From contig NZ_JAMBOL010000009.1 of assembly GCF_023715605.1 (NCBI RefSeq), positions 86,710 to 150,709 on the forward strand: DNA of 64,000 nt. The letters are read 5' to 3'. Under the pieces are notes generated by a model. That model was not told where the DNA came from, searched no databases, and saw only the letters and a list, made by a program, of their open reading frames with translations. The translations under genes were made by a program, and so were the position numbers. How positions within the stretch are numbered: the stretch's first letter is position 1; every line of letters begins with the position of its first letter. Shown here piece by piece: positions 53,232 to 62,400 of this stretch. The DNA comes from Halalkalibacter oceani (lineage in GTDB: Bacteria > Bacillota > Bacilli > Bacillales > Bacillaceae_D).

Positions 53232-54505
53232 CTGCATTTCTGTTTGTCTTTTCATTACTCTTCTTTGTCTTGTTAGGAATGCCGATCGGATTTGCTTTAG
53301 CCATTGTCGCTTTACTCCTCCTCTTCTATTCCGGCTCCGTCCCGCTGGATATTCTCCCCGTCGTCCTGCTGGATGGCGCAAATAGTTTTCCGTTGCTCGC
53401 TGTTCCATTGTTTATGCTGGCGGGAGAGTTAATGAATGCGACGGATATATCCCGGCGCTTAATCGCATTTGCTTCCAGTATCGTCGGCTTTATCCGTGGC
53501 GGCCTGGCGCATGTCAACATTGTCACTTCAATGATCTTTGCTGAAATATCAGGTTCCGCTACGGCCGATGCCGCCGCGTTGGGAAAAATATTAATCCCCG
53601 AAATGAAACGGAAGGGATACCCGGCCGGTTTTGCAGCAGCCGTCACCTCCTGCTCGGCGACGATGGCAATTTTAATTCCTCCGAGCCTGCCGCTCATCCT
53701 TTATGGAGTGATGGCCGGTGTCAGTGTCGCCCAATTATTTATCGCCGGCATTATCCCCGGCTTGCTCGTTGGCTTTGGCCTGATGATCGCCTCCTATATC
53801 TTTGCCAGGTATAAAAAGCTGGAAATCGAACAGCGCTTCTCTTTGTCATTTATTTATCAGGCATTCAAGGATGCTTTTTGGGCCTTGCTGATGCCGGTCA
53901 TTATTCTTGGAGGAATTTTAGGGGGCATCTTCACCCCGACTGAAGCGGCAGGTGTCGCCGTTGTCGTGGCGTTCATCATCGGAACATTTATTTACCGGAA
54001 GCTGAAATGGCGTGACCTGCCAACCATTTTAATCAGCGCCGCTAATCAGACAGCGATTGTGATGATCATTATTGCCACTTCAAAATTAGTCGGCTGGTAT
54101 TTAACAAGTGAAATGATTCCTCAACAATTATCAGCTTTCATTATTTCACTGACAGACAGTCAATGGGTTTTACTTCTTCTGCTGAATGTTTTCATCTTAA
54201 TTATCGGCATGTTTTTCCATGCCTCGGCGGCGATTATTATGTTAGTTCCTATTTTAATGCCTTTAATCAATGAATTCGGAATTGACCCGATTCACTTTGG
54301 TATTATGCTTGCCATGAACCTGGCGATCGGGCAGCAGACACCGCCCGTCGCTTCCGTCCTGTTGACAACCTGCTCTGTAGGGCAAGTGTCATTAAGCCAA
54401 ACAATCCCTTATTTGAAATATTTTCTCTTTGTGATGGTTGTTCTGCTTTTGATTATTACCTATATTCCGTTAGTCAGCCTATGGTTGCCTGCTTTGCTGG
54501 CGTAG
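53228..54505 (+). CDS. TRAP transporter large permease, DctM (module II)
   Basis: A 425-residue DctM permease with about 12 helices. Recognisable segments are VPLFMLAGELMNATDISRRL, ISGSATADAAALGKILIPEMKRKGYP, IPPSLPLILYGVMAGVSVAQLF and NLAIGQQTPPVASVLLTT. It forms the transport channel with DctQ and uses the sodium gradient. AGGAGGG precedes the ATG. Confidence 0.93.
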   Translation: MTAFLFVFSLLFFVLLGMPIGFALAIVALLLLFYSGSVPLDILPVVLLDGANSFPLLAVPLFMLAGELMNATDISRRLIAFASSIVGFIRGGLAHVNIVTSMIFAEISGSATADAAALGKILIPEMKRKGYPAGFAAAVTSCSATMAILIPPSLPLILYGVMAGVSVAQLFIAGIIPGLLVGFGLMIASYIFARYKKLEIEQRFSLSFIYQAFKDAFWALLMPVIILGGILGGIFTPTEAAGVAVVVAFIIGTFIYRKLKWRDLPTILISAANQTAIVMIIIATSKLVGWYLTSEMIPQQLSAFIISLTDSQWVLLLLLNVFILIIGMFFHASAAIIMLVPILMPLINEFGIDPIHFGIMLAMNLAIGQQTPPVASVLLTTCSVGQVSLSQTIPYLKYFLFVMVVLLLIITYIPLVSLWLPALLA

Positions 54506-54535
54506 ACGTTACCATAATAAGAGAGGTGGATTCTA

Positions 54536-55567
54536 TTGAGAAAACCAAGATTAGCCCTTTTACTGGGAGAAGCGACTGGCATTGGCCCTGAACTACTAGC
54601 AAAAGTGGCAGCCGATTCCTCAGTCCGTCAGTTTGCCGATTCTCTTTTAATTGGCGACCTCAGGGTTTTTGAGCAAGGGTTGACGATCGCTAATAGCCAG
54701 GTAGATTATGCCGCGTTTACCGATCCTGATCAGGCATTGAAGCATATCGGCGAGGAAACGGTTCCGTTTTTAGATTTGCAAAATCTGAATCCAAGCGATT
54801 TGAAGTTAGGTCAGATTTCCGCCACATCAGGCCGAGTTACAGCCGCAACGTTAACGTATGCCCTTCAATTAGCGAAAGAGAATAAAATTGACGGCCTCGT
54901 ATATGGCCCTCTTAATAAAGAAGCGCTTTATGCAGGCGGGGTTCATTTTCAGGATGAAATGGAGTTTTTCTCCGACTTCTTCAGCTTCACAGGAATAGCC
55001 GGTGAAATGAACACAGTCGATGATTTGTGGATTGCCCGCGCAACCTCCCATATCGGGATTAAACAAGTCAGTCAACATCTCACAGCAGATAGCGTTAAAC
55101 AGGCAATCCTTTTAGCCAACCAAACATTGAAAGAAGTCGGGTACAGCTGTCCGAGAATCGGCGTTTGTGCGCTCAATCCCCATGGCGGAGAAGGCGGTTT
55201 GTTTGGCGATGAAGAAATTAGAGTGATTGCCCCTGTTGTCGAACAGGCGAAAAAGGAAGGAATTAGCATTAGCGGCCCCTACCCTGCTGATACAATTTTC
55301 CTTAAAGCAGTCGAAGGGGAGATGGATGTTGTCCTCGGCATGTATCATGACCAGGTTCAAATTGGCTTTAAACTGATCGGCTTCAAAAGAGGGGTAAGTG
55401 TCAGTGCCGGGCTGCCGACGGTTATTACAACCCCGGCGCATGGGACAGCATTTGATATCGTAGGAAAAGGCATCGCGGACCCCGGTCCGATGAAACGCGC
55501 CATCGCCATCGCCGCAAAAATGGTGGAATCACGCAAACGCCTGTATGCCGGGAGGGAGGCAAAATGA
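54536..55567 (+). CDS. PdxA-family dehydrogenase (4-hydroxythreonine-4-phosphate dehydrogenase-like)
   Basis: A 343-residue PdxA-type NAD-dependent dehydrogenase. LGEATGIGPELLAK, ARATSHIGIKQVSQHLTADSVKQAI, ALNPHGGEGGLFGDEE, YHDQVQIGFKLIGF and TTPAHGTAFDIVGKG carry the metal and substrate residues. Besides PdxA itself, this fold serves in D-threonate/D-erythronate catabolism (PdxA2, with a DUF1537 kinase) and in cis-dihydrodiol oxidation. No DUF1537 kinase is nearby, so a catabolic substrate that needs no such kinase is likely. TTG start with GAGGTGG. Its stop overlaps the crotonase ATG. Confidence 0.85.
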   Translation: MRKPRLALLLGEATGIGPELLAKVAADSSVRQFADSLLIGDLRVFEQGLTIANSQVDYAAFTDPDQALKHIGEETVPFLDLQNLNPSDLKLGQISATSGRVTAATLTYALQLAKENKIDGLVYGPLNKEALYAGGVHFQDEMEFFSDFFSFTGIAGEMNTVDDLWIARATSHIGIKQVSQHLTADSVKQAILLANQTLKEVGYSCPRIGVCALNPHGGEGGLFGDEEIRVIAPVVEQAKKEGISISGPYPADTIFLKAVEGEMDVVLGMYHDQVQIGFKLIGFKRGVSVSAGLPTVITTPAHGTAFDIVGKGIADPGPMKRAIAIAAKMVESRKRLYAGREAK

Positions 55568-56349
55568 CAAGAGGAACGGTTTATGCAGAAAGAGACGGAG
55601 CGATCGCGACGGTTTATTTAAACCGGCCGAAAAAAAGAAATGCTTTGAATTTAGAAATGTGGAAGACCATTACGGAGCTAATCGAATCATTTGAAACGGA
55701 TAGTGAAGTGAAGATTGTGATCTTTCGCGGTGTCGATGAAACCGCCTTTGCGGCAGGCGCCGATATTCATGAATTCAAAACGTTTCAAAACAATCCCGAC
55801 GCGGCGATAAACCATAATAAAATCGTGTTAGAAGCGGAAAAACGAATTATGACCTTCTCGAAACCGACGATTGCTCTCATTCAAGGCTTTTGCATCGGCG
55901 GCGGTTGTGAAATTGCCTGCGCCTGTGATTTCCGCTTTTCTACTGAAACAGGCAAATTCGCCATTACCCCGGCTAAAATCGGGCATATATACAATACCAC
56001 CGGAACAAGAAATGTGATCAATTTAATCGGACCGGCCAAAACAAAGGATCTGCTTTACACCGGTCGAATCCTCACCGCAGAGGAGGCCTTCGCGATCGGC
56101 CTGATTGATCGAATCTATCAAGCAGAGGACATTGTCGATCAAACGTACCAATACGCCAAAGATATTGCAAAAAACGCCCAACTTTCCGTCAGAGGGGCCA
56201 AACATGTCATTCATAAAGTGTTGGAAGGAGCGACTGAGGATACAGAGGAGCTGGCAGCCTTAATCTATGACTCTTATTGTTCAAAGGATTTTAATGAAGG
56301 AGTCAGTGCCTTTATTGAAAAAAGAAAACCTCATTTCACGTATTCGTAA
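55564..56349 (+). CDS. Enoyl-CoA hydratase/isomerase-family protein (crotonase fold)
   Basis: A 261-residue crotonase. The oxyanion-hole loops are AAGADIHEF (63-71) and IGGGCEIA (111-118). The Glu equivalent to rat hydratase Glu144 is kept in GGGCE, but the region of Glu164 reads TPAKIGHIYNTTGT (135-148), without the usual PE. It may therefore be an isomerase, decarboxylase or hydrolase rather than a simple hydratase. GGGAGG lies within the end of pdxA and the ATG overlaps its stop, so the two are coupled. Confidence 0.88.
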   Translation: MTRGTVYAERDGAIATVYLNRPKKRNALNLEMWKTITELIESFETDSEVKIVIFRGVDETAFAAGADIHEFKTFQNNPDAAINHNKIVLEAEKRIMTFSKPTIALIQGFCIGGGCEIACACDFRFSTETGKFAITPAKIGHIYNTTGTRNVINLIGPAKTKDLLYTGRILTAEEAFAIGLIDRIYQAEDIVDQTYQYAKDIAKNAQLSVRGAKHVIHKVLEGATEDTEELAALIYDSYCSKDFNEGVSAFIEKRKPHFTYS

Positions 56350-56370
56350 ACGTCCCTTTAGCAAAAACAG

Positions 56371-56412
56371 GGAACAAGAGAAAAAGACTCGCTTTCCCGC
56401 CTCTCTTGTTCC
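56371..56412. terminator. Bidirectional terminator between crotonase and enhancer-binding protein genes
   Basis: GGAACAAGAG (56371-56380) and CTCTTGTTCC (56403-56412) form a 10-bp perfect stem between convergent genes. Confidence 0.7.
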
Positions 56413-56429
56413 TTCTCTACAGGCGGGTC

Positions 56430-58175
56430 TCAATCTAACTGAAATTCTTTTAACTTGCGGTATAACGTAGCGCGGTGAATACCTAGACGCTTTGCCGCTT
56501 CCGTCTTGTTTCCCCCAACCTCTAGTAGCACCTCTCTAATTTTATGTTTTTCGCCGGCGTCTGCCGCTTCCTTTAATGAGGCGGCGGGGGTGGCCGGATT
56601 TTGAAAAATGTGCGGGAGATCGGCCTGGCCGACCTCGGCCCCATCAGTCATTGTCATGACATAATCAACCGTATTCACCAGTTCACGGACATTTCCTGGC
56701 CAATCGTAAGAGAGCAGCAGACGCAAAGCCTCTTCCCCGAACTGCTTTTTCTTCATTTGATTGTCGGCGGCACACCTCTCCATGTAATGACTAAGCAGGA
56801 GGGGAATGTCTTCCATTCTCTCCCGCAGCGGCGGCAGCTGAAGCGGAATCACATTCAAACGGTAGTAGAGATCCTGACGGAATGCCCCCGACTCTACTAA
56901 CCCTTCCAGACGCGTATTCGTTGCGGCAATCAGCCGAACATCTACGCGCATCGAACCGCTGCCCCCGACTCTCGTAAGCTCTTTCGTCTCCAGCACTCTG
57001 AGGAGCTTTGCCTGCATCGCCGGCGACATGTCAGCAACTTCATCTAAAAACAACGTCCCCCCGGACGCCTGCTCAAACTTTCCGCTGGCCCCGCCGCGCT
57101 TCGCTCCGGTAAAAGCTCCTTCCTCGTAGCCGAACAGCTCTGCTTCCAGCAATGATTCAGGAACGGCCGCGCAATTGACCGCAACAAACGGTCCCTCATT
57201 CTGAGAACTGAGATGGTGGATCGAACGCGCAAATAACTCCTTCCCTGTTCCGCTCTCCCCTGTTATTAAAACGGTCGCCTTTGTCCGCGCTGCTTTCCGC
57301 GCAAAGCTTTTGCATGTCTGCAATGCCCTGCTTTTTCCGATCATCTGTTCAAAGGAGTAGAAGCTGTCGGTCGAAGGTTCTCCCGCTTTGCCCTGCTCAG
57401 CCATGGCCGGGCCCGCCTGCTGCAAAATCTGATAGAGCTCCGATACTCCCTCAAAGATCAGCATGCCAATCGCACCAATAATGTCCTGTCTCTGCCAAAT
57501 CGGGATGCGGTGGACAACCATTTTCTGGCCTTGAATAATCTGAACCTTGCCTCTTTGCGGCATACCGGACTTCACGACATGATGAAGCTCGGTATTATCA
57601 ATCACATCACCAACAAATTTTCCAATCACTTCCTGCTCGGTCTTTTTCCCAAGAAAGCTTAAATAAGCTTTGTTCATACTGACAATTTTCCCTTGTTTGT
57701 CTACAATGACAACTCCTTCGTAAGCGCTTTCAAGAATCGTTTCCAAAATTGCCTTCTGCTGATGATCCGCCCGAAGAAAATGCTCATTCGCTTGTCGCCA
57801 CCGTTCCTTTGTAATCGCCCCCGCCAGTCCGCTTTCATGCTTAACAAGCACGAGCGGTAAATCGTTAAAACGAATGTCATGGATCGAGGAACTGCTCTCG
57901 ACAAACGCCACCTCTTCCAACGCCTCCAGCGGAAGCACACTTTCCAGCGACTCAACCTCTGTCAGCAGCCGCAGCATCGTATTCGCTTCAATTGTCCCCC
58001 ACACCTCGTTCTGCTCATCAATCACGATAAGAGGATGAACCGCTTTCCGGATCAGCCGCGCCCATTCCTGAACCGACTGCTGACGATAAACAACAAACGT
58101 TACCGGCTCTGCCCAGTACCCACAGGAATCTGGTTCAGCTGTCCTAAACGCAAACTCATGTAACTGCTGCTCCAT
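56430..58175 (-). CDS. Sigma-54-dependent enhancer-binding protein with CBS and PAS domains
   Basis: A 581-residue activator. Residues 30-130 look like a CBS pair ([41 protein letters not shown]). A PAS domain follows at about 138-240 ([24 protein letters not shown]). The AAA+ domain has Walker A GESGTGKE (306-313) and the sigma-54-contacting loop GAFTGA (353-358). A Fis-type HTH ends the protein ([20 protein letters not shown]). It drives open-complex formation at sigma-54 promoters, most likely the perfect one at 50538. GGAGGG precedes the ATG. The sensed ligand is unknown. Confidence 0.94.
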   Translation of the reverse strand: MEQQLHEFAFRTAEPDSCGYWAEPVTFVVYRQQSVQEWARLIRKAVHPLIVIDEQNEVWGTIEANTMLRLLTEVESLESVLPLEALEEVAFVESSSSIHDIRFNDLPLVLVKHESGLAGAITKERWRQANEHFLRADHQQKAILETILESAYEGVVIVDKQGKIVSMNKAYLSFLGKKTEQEVIGKFVGDVIDNTELHHVVKSGMPQRGKVQIIQGQKMVVHRIPIWQRQDIIGAIGMLIFEGVSELYQILQQAGPAMAEQGKAGEPSTDSFYSFEQMIGKSRALQTCKSFARKAARTKATVLITGESGTGKELFARSIHHLSSQNEGPFVAVNCAAVPESLLEAELFGYEEGAFTGAKRGGASGKFEQASGGTLFLDEVADMSPAMQAKLLRVLETKELTRVGGSGSMRVDVRLIAATNTRLEGLVESGAFRQDLYYRLNVIPLQLPPLRERMEDIPLLLSHYMERCAADNQMKKKQFGEEALRLLLSYDWPGNVRELVNTVDYVMTMTDGAEVGQADLPHIFQNPATPAASLKEAADAGEKHKIREVLLEVGGNKTEAAKRLGIHRATLYRKLKEFQLD

Positions 58176-58571
58176 TACTTGCCCTCCTCTAAGACTGACG
58201 ACGGACAGGAAAACCCGCCCGCCCCAATCCGACTCATCGCTTCAGGGAATGATTATGTTTTATTTTAGCACAATTTTTAAGGAAGTAATGTAGTGACCTA
58301 ATGCTGAAACGAACGAATCACTAACTCACCTGAAGAAGAAGGATCCACATTCCCGTTATCATTGGTTACATTTTGCCGATTAACGGAATCTCGTTCTCAT
58401 TGAAGAGGCTTGAACGTCGATCAGACTCCGTTAACCTAAAAAAATCAGCCACACGTCGCCTCCGCGTTGTTAAACAAACGTTTCATTAAATTGTGGTGGC
58501 CTGGCTTTTCTTGGCTGGGCCGGTCATTTCTTTTCAAGCCCTACTCAAACCAGCTTCTTATAATGGCTCCT
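58176..58571. other. 396-bp region without a recognisable gene
   Basis: Between the enhancer-binding protein and the DUF2087 gene. Short inverted pieces and AT-rich stretches are present, including a partial GGCCTGGCTTTT/GGCTGGGCC hairpin near 58497-58528. I see no open frame, RBS or clear promoter apart from what must drive the minus-strand activator gene. Confidence 0.5.
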
Positions 58572-59342
58572 TTATGTCCTTAACCAATAGGCGCTGCCAT
58601 CGGGTTTTCGATCGAGAAAGCCATATTCGATTAAATATCTTCTAATCATCACATAATCGTCGTAGATCGGCTTCAGTACTTGATTGAGTTCCTTTTCGTT
58701 ATAAACGAAATCTGGGTCGAGCTGCTTGACGATCTCTCTAAGGACGATAAGTCTCTGCTTTTCCTTTGGCGGAAATTTCTTTAGCGGCTTGTCAACTCCG
58801 CCCGGAAAAAACTTGGTAATGACCGCTTTCTCCTCTTCCTCGGTAATGTTGTAGCGGTCATCGACCATTGTCGCCGTTTTGTGTACAGGGATAAAAGCCG
58901 GGGCGTGCTGATCCTTTTCCTTCAGCAATTCCATCATCGCCAAAAATGTTTTCGCCTGTCTTTCTTTTTCCTTCAAAGCAAAACGGTGGTGCCGGATTGT
59001 CGACGGACTGCCGATCTCGAGTTCCGCTTGAATTTCCTTGTCACTCTTCCCTTGATAAAAAAGGCGAAGCAGCTTTTTCTGGTGATCGGTTACCCCCGTC
59101 AGCTTCTTATCCATTCCTAAAAGGTAGTCAAAGACAGAGCTGTGTGCTTTTTCAATATGAATTCTCATATACCTCTCCGCCTCATATGATACGTTCTCAT
59201 AGGAATAGATTACACCCTTTTCAATTTTTTCCCCGCATAGCAGACAACTGTACGAATGCTGCTCTTCAACAAAGCCCTGTTTTAATTCATCAAGCGATGC
59301 TTCCCAAAACCGTTCAGACAGCTCCATATTAAACACATCCAT
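58572..59342 (-). CDS. DUF2087-domain transcriptional regulator with zinc-finger-like N-terminus
   Basis: A 256-residue protein. Residues 30-70 contain CLLCGEKI and a later HIEKAH, a possible CxxC...HxxxxH metal site. A LuxR-like HTH lies at about 82-120 (LLRLFYQGKSDKEIQAELEIGSPSTIRHHRFAL). The C-terminal third (about 165-255) is DUF2087, with KFFPGGVDKPLKKFPPKEKQRLIVLREIV and DYVMIRRYLIEYGFLDR. The targets of this family are not known. The sixth residue, also ATG, may be the true start. A large dyad lies directly before the gene. Confidence 0.83.
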   Translation of the reverse strand: MDVFNMELSERFWEASLDELKQGFVEEQHSYSCLLCGEKIEKGVIYSYENVSYEAERYMRIHIEKAHSSVFDYLLGMDKKLTGVTDHQKKLLRLFYQGKSDKEIQAELEIGSPSTIRHHRFALKEKERQAKTFLAMMELLKEKDQHAPAFIPVHKTATMVDDRYNITEEEEKAVITKFFPGGVDKPLKKFPPKEKQRLIVLREIVKQLDPDFVYNEKELNQVLKPIYDDYVMIRRYLIEYGFLDRKPDGSAYWLRT

Positions 59343-59356
59343 TATAAGTTTGTTTT

Positions 59357-59387
59357 ATTGCAAACAAAATATAAATTTGTTTGCAAT
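59357..59387. promoter_or_regulatory. 31-bp perfect dyad before the DUF2087 regulator
   Basis: ATTGCAAACAAA (59357-59368) and TTTGTTTGCAAT (59376-59387) are perfect complements around seven AT-rich bases. It lies 15 bases before the first possible start codon, as expected for an autoregulatory operator. Confidence 0.65.
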
Positions 59388-59424
59388 ACATATCCATCAT
59401 ACTGATCATTCGGATGTCCGTCAA

Positions 59425-59490
59425 CCTAAAAAAGGTTCTAAGCAAATGGGAGACGGAGCCTTCGTCCGTCCTGACATTCACTTAGAACCT
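59425..59490 (-). terminator. Long terminator after the NCS1 permease
   Basis: On the minus strand AGGTTCTAAG pairs with CTTAGAACCT and a T run follows. Inside are shorter stems AATG/CATT and GACGGA/TCCGTC, giving a nested hairpin of about 58 bases, longer than usual for a terminator. Confidence 0.75.
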
Positions 59491-59543
59491 AAAAACCCGC
59501 TTTGGCATCATGGCAATGCTTCACTCACCAAAGTTTATTGCAG

Positions 59544-60929
59544 TTACATTTCAACTTCTTTTTGCGGATATTTTTTTAGAATCCAATGCTTCATCAATAG
59601 ATAGTAGACCGCCGCCCCTACAACCATCGCGATGAAAAAGGCATAATCCGGAAAGAAGATACCGGACAGAATTCCCGGAATGAAAACGATAAACGCAGCC
59701 GGATTGAAATTATTGGCGTATTTGTACTGGCCATTAGCATCATATAAATCATCAATCGACAGTTTGCGTTTTCTGATGAAATAATAGTCACTGACCATAA
59801 TCCCAAGAATAGGTCCAAGCAGACAAGAGATGATTAATAAGATTGTTGACGTGTAATCGGCAAATTGCCATGGCTGAATAAGCAAGCCGATAATCCCGGC
59901 AATGATGACCGCCGTACTGAACTTGATTTTATTTGGGAAAAGATTCACAAATACATAACCAGGCGGCATCAGGTTTTGACCTGTATTAGAAGCTATTTGA
60001 GCAAAAATGACAAACGCTCCTAACACAAAGATTAACAAAAATTTATTATCCTGGAACACTTCCGTCATAACGGTAATTGGATTCCATTCACCCGTCGCAA
60101 TGCCGCTGACCATCCCAATAGCGACAAAAAGACCCATCGGGAGAATTAACCCCCAGAACTGTGAATGAATGCTGCCGCGGTTTAATACGAAAAAGCTGTC
60201 ACTCTCGCTTCTTTTCATGAAGCGTGTCATATCAGCGATACTGACCGCCATTGTAATTTGCGCCCCGGCCATAATCGCCATCCCGGTAATAAAAGAGATT
60301 CCGCCGTCGCCCGGGCTTAGGAAATCTGCCATTGTAATTTCATATCTGTTGATTAAGAAATATAAAATATACAGCCCTGTTACGAATAAAACAGGCGTTG
60401 CCACCCAGTCAAATTTTTCAATCGCGTTAATTCCTGAAGCTGTATTCCAAATCTGAAAGGCACCAAAAATGATAATAATCAGTGTTAAATTTGAATAGCC
60501 CGTCAACGCAATGATGATTTCATTGATCGCCATTGAGCCGAGCCACGTCTGAAAACCGAACCAGAAAATCGCTGGAAGTGCGCGAATCAAGCCAGGAATA
60601 TGAGCCCCGAGATAGCCGAAAGGTGCTCGAATATAAACAGCATACGGAATACCGTGCTTTAGCCCGATATCCCCGGTTAATACAAGAAGAACCCAGACAA
60701 TGACATTACCGAGAACAGCTGTCAAAATAATCGCTACCGGAGAAAGCGAAGGGTAAAGCTGCGCTCCTGCGATGAACGAAACGAGCTGCACATACATTCC
60801 GACACAAATCATAAAAAAGCCGATGCTCGTCACGGTCCGGTCTGATAATTTGGTTGGCATAATATCTTTATTGCTCAAGCTTAGTCCAGCACCATTTGAT
60901 TGTTGATTAACCTTAGCATTATTTTCCAT
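59544..60929 (-). CDS. NCS1-family permease (allantoin/hydantoin/cytosine type)
   Basis: A 461-residue, about 12-helix member of the NCS1 nucleobase:cation symporter family. Seen are KLSDRTVTSIGFFMICVGMYVQLVSF at the N-terminus, GYLGAHIPGLIRALPAIFWFGFQTW, and a late SDYYFIRKRKLSIDDLYD typical of PucI/Mhp1-like members. It likely brings in a cyclic ureide or pyrimidine that the upstream amidohydrolase opens. AGGAGGT lies inside the end of that gene, with which it overlaps by 11 bases, so the two are co-translated. Confidence 0.9.
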   Translation of the reverse strand: MENNAKVNQQSNGAGLSLSNKDIMPTKLSDRTVTSIGFFMICVGMYVQLVSFIAGAQLYPSLSPVAIILTAVLGNVIVWVLLVLTGDIGLKHGIPYAVYIRAPFGYLGAHIPGLIRALPAIFWFGFQTWLGSMAINEIIIALTGYSNLTLIIIIFGAFQIWNTASGINAIEKFDWVATPVLFVTGLYILYFLINRYEITMADFLSPGDGGISFITGMAIMAGAQITMAVSIADMTRFMKRSESDSFFVLNRGSIHSQFWGLILPMGLFVAIGMVSGIATGEWNPITVMTEVFQDNKFLLIFVLGAFVIFAQIASNTGQNLMPPGYVFVNLFPNKIKFSTAVIIAGIIGLLIQPWQFADYTSTILLIISCLLGPILGIMVSDYYFIRKRKLSIDDLYDANGQYKYANNFNPAAFIVFIPGILSGIFFPDYAFFIAMVVGAAVYYLLMKHWILKKYPQKEVEM

Positions 60930-62316
60930 GATTACCTCCTGTCATTGGCTTTGTTCTCTTGATGAAAGTTCCATAACAATCGTCCTGATTCAGTTCGCCA
61001 CCGGAAATAACATGATGTCCTCTTACTAAAGTATGAGATACTTTTCCTCTCACTTTTTTTCCCTCAAATGGTGTATAATTAGTTTGCATGTGTAGGTGTT
61101 GGGCCGTGAGCAGCTGTGTTGATGTGGGGTCAACAATGGTTATATCTGCGTCACTCCCAATGCCTATTTTTCCTTTTTTAGGGTACATCCCCATTACTTT
61201 TGCGATATTTGTTGATGTTAACTCTGCGAATTTCTCCCGTGAGACCCGTCCGCTTTGCACGCCGTCCGAATAGAAGACGATCCCTCTCGTTTCGATCCCC
61301 GGCAACCCGTTTGGCGCGCTTGGAAAATGAGTGGCGTATTTATTTTTTTGTTCGATATTATAGCAGCAATGATCGCTGTTGATCATATCAACTAAATCTT
61401 CTGATATCATATCCCATAAGCGTTCTGTTTCTTCTTTCTCCCGGATCGGCGGACTGCAAATATAGAGCTGCCCATTCTCTTTCTCGTAAACTTCTTCGTC
61501 TAATGAGAGATAATGCGTGCACATCTCTGTGAAAACAGGTAGATTCTTCTTTTGCTTATAGTGCTGAAGAAGCTCTTTTACTTTGCCTGTACTCAGATGG
61601 ACAAATAAGCTGGCAGCTTCCGTATCTTCGATTAAAGCTAACAGACTTGCGACTTCCTCAGCCTCTGCCATCGTCGATCTGCTTTTCGCGTGATAAATAG
61701 GTGTCAGCTGTTGATTCGCTACGAATTGGTTGATCGCCCGGCTGATGATGTCATTATTCTCTGCGTGAAAAAGAGCTAAGCCGTCATGTTTGGCAATCAG
61801 TTTCAAAATGTCATAGATCGCACCCTTATTCACCCGTACGAGATTATCATAGACAGTGAACATTTTAATGCTCGGGATCCCGGCTTGAATGAGCTGCTCC
61901 ACTTGTTCAAGATGATCTAAGTTCGCTTCTGTGAAGCAGCCATGAAAGGAATAATCTACATAGCATTCACCCTGCGCTTCTTCCAATCGTCGTTGCAAGG
62001 CGTCAAGCGGGGTTTCGCCCTCATACGGAATGGCAAATTCAATCAGGGAAGTCGTTCCTCCATAAGCAGCCGCCAGGGAAGCCTGTTTAAAAGAATCCAA
62101 GGTTGAAAACTCACCAAGCTTGAAATTAATATGGACATGGGAGTCGATCATCCCTGGATACACTTCCATCCCGGAGGCGTCGATTGTCTTTCTTGCCTCT
62201 GGAAAATAAGCGGCATTTCCAAGCTGAACAATTTCTCCGTCTTTGATGCCTACGTCTACCTGTTGTGTGGAATCAGCATTAATGACTGTTCCATTTTTAA
62301 TTATTGTATCTAACAT
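60919..62316 (-). CDS. Dihydropyrimidinase/hydantoinase-family cyclic amidohydrolase
   Basis: A 465-residue binuclear metal amidohydrolase. Ligands are visible as His60 and His62 (DSHVH), the carboxylated Lys151 (SIKMFTVY), His184, His240 (VHLSTGK) and Asp315 (NSDHC). It hydrolyses cyclic amides such as hydantoins, dihydropyrimidines or allantoin. No carbamoylase or allantoate amidohydrolase is adjacent; the M20 enzyme at 37996 is of a related family but far away. GGAGGAAAACA precedes the ATG. It is the middle gene of GntR-hydantoinase-permease. Confidence 0.9.
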   Translation of the reverse strand: MLDTIIKNGTVINADSTQQVDVGIKDGEIVQLGNAAYFPEARKTIDASGMEVYPGMIDSHVHINFKLGEFSTLDSFKQASLAAAYGGTTSLIEFAIPYEGETPLDALQRRLEEAQGECYVDYSFHGCFTEANLDHLEQVEQLIQAGIPSIKMFTVYDNLVRVNKGAIYDILKLIAKHDGLALFHAENNDIISRAINQFVANQQLTPIYHAKSRSTMAEAEEVASLLALIEDTEAASLFVHLSTGKVKELLQHYKQKKNLPVFTEMCTHYLSLDEEVYEKENGQLYICSPPIREKEETERLWDMISEDLVDMINSDHCCYNIEQKNKYATHFPSAPNGLPGIETRGIVFYSDGVQSGRVSREKFAELTSTNIAKVMGMYPKKGKIGIGSDADITIVDPTSTQLLTAQHLHMQTNYTPFEGKKVRGKVSHTLVRGHHVISGGELNQDDCYGTFIKRTKPMTGGNHGK

Positions 62317-62400
62317 TGTTTTCCTCCATTCCTTGTCATCATCGCTCGACTTTCTTCACCCTTGTCTATGATCAATCACCCCCTTTAAGAACGGTTATAC

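Noticed and set aside
59350..59604. 84-codon plus-strand frame beside the NCS1 permease
   Set aside because: It spans an operator dyad and a terminator hairpin and has no RBS.
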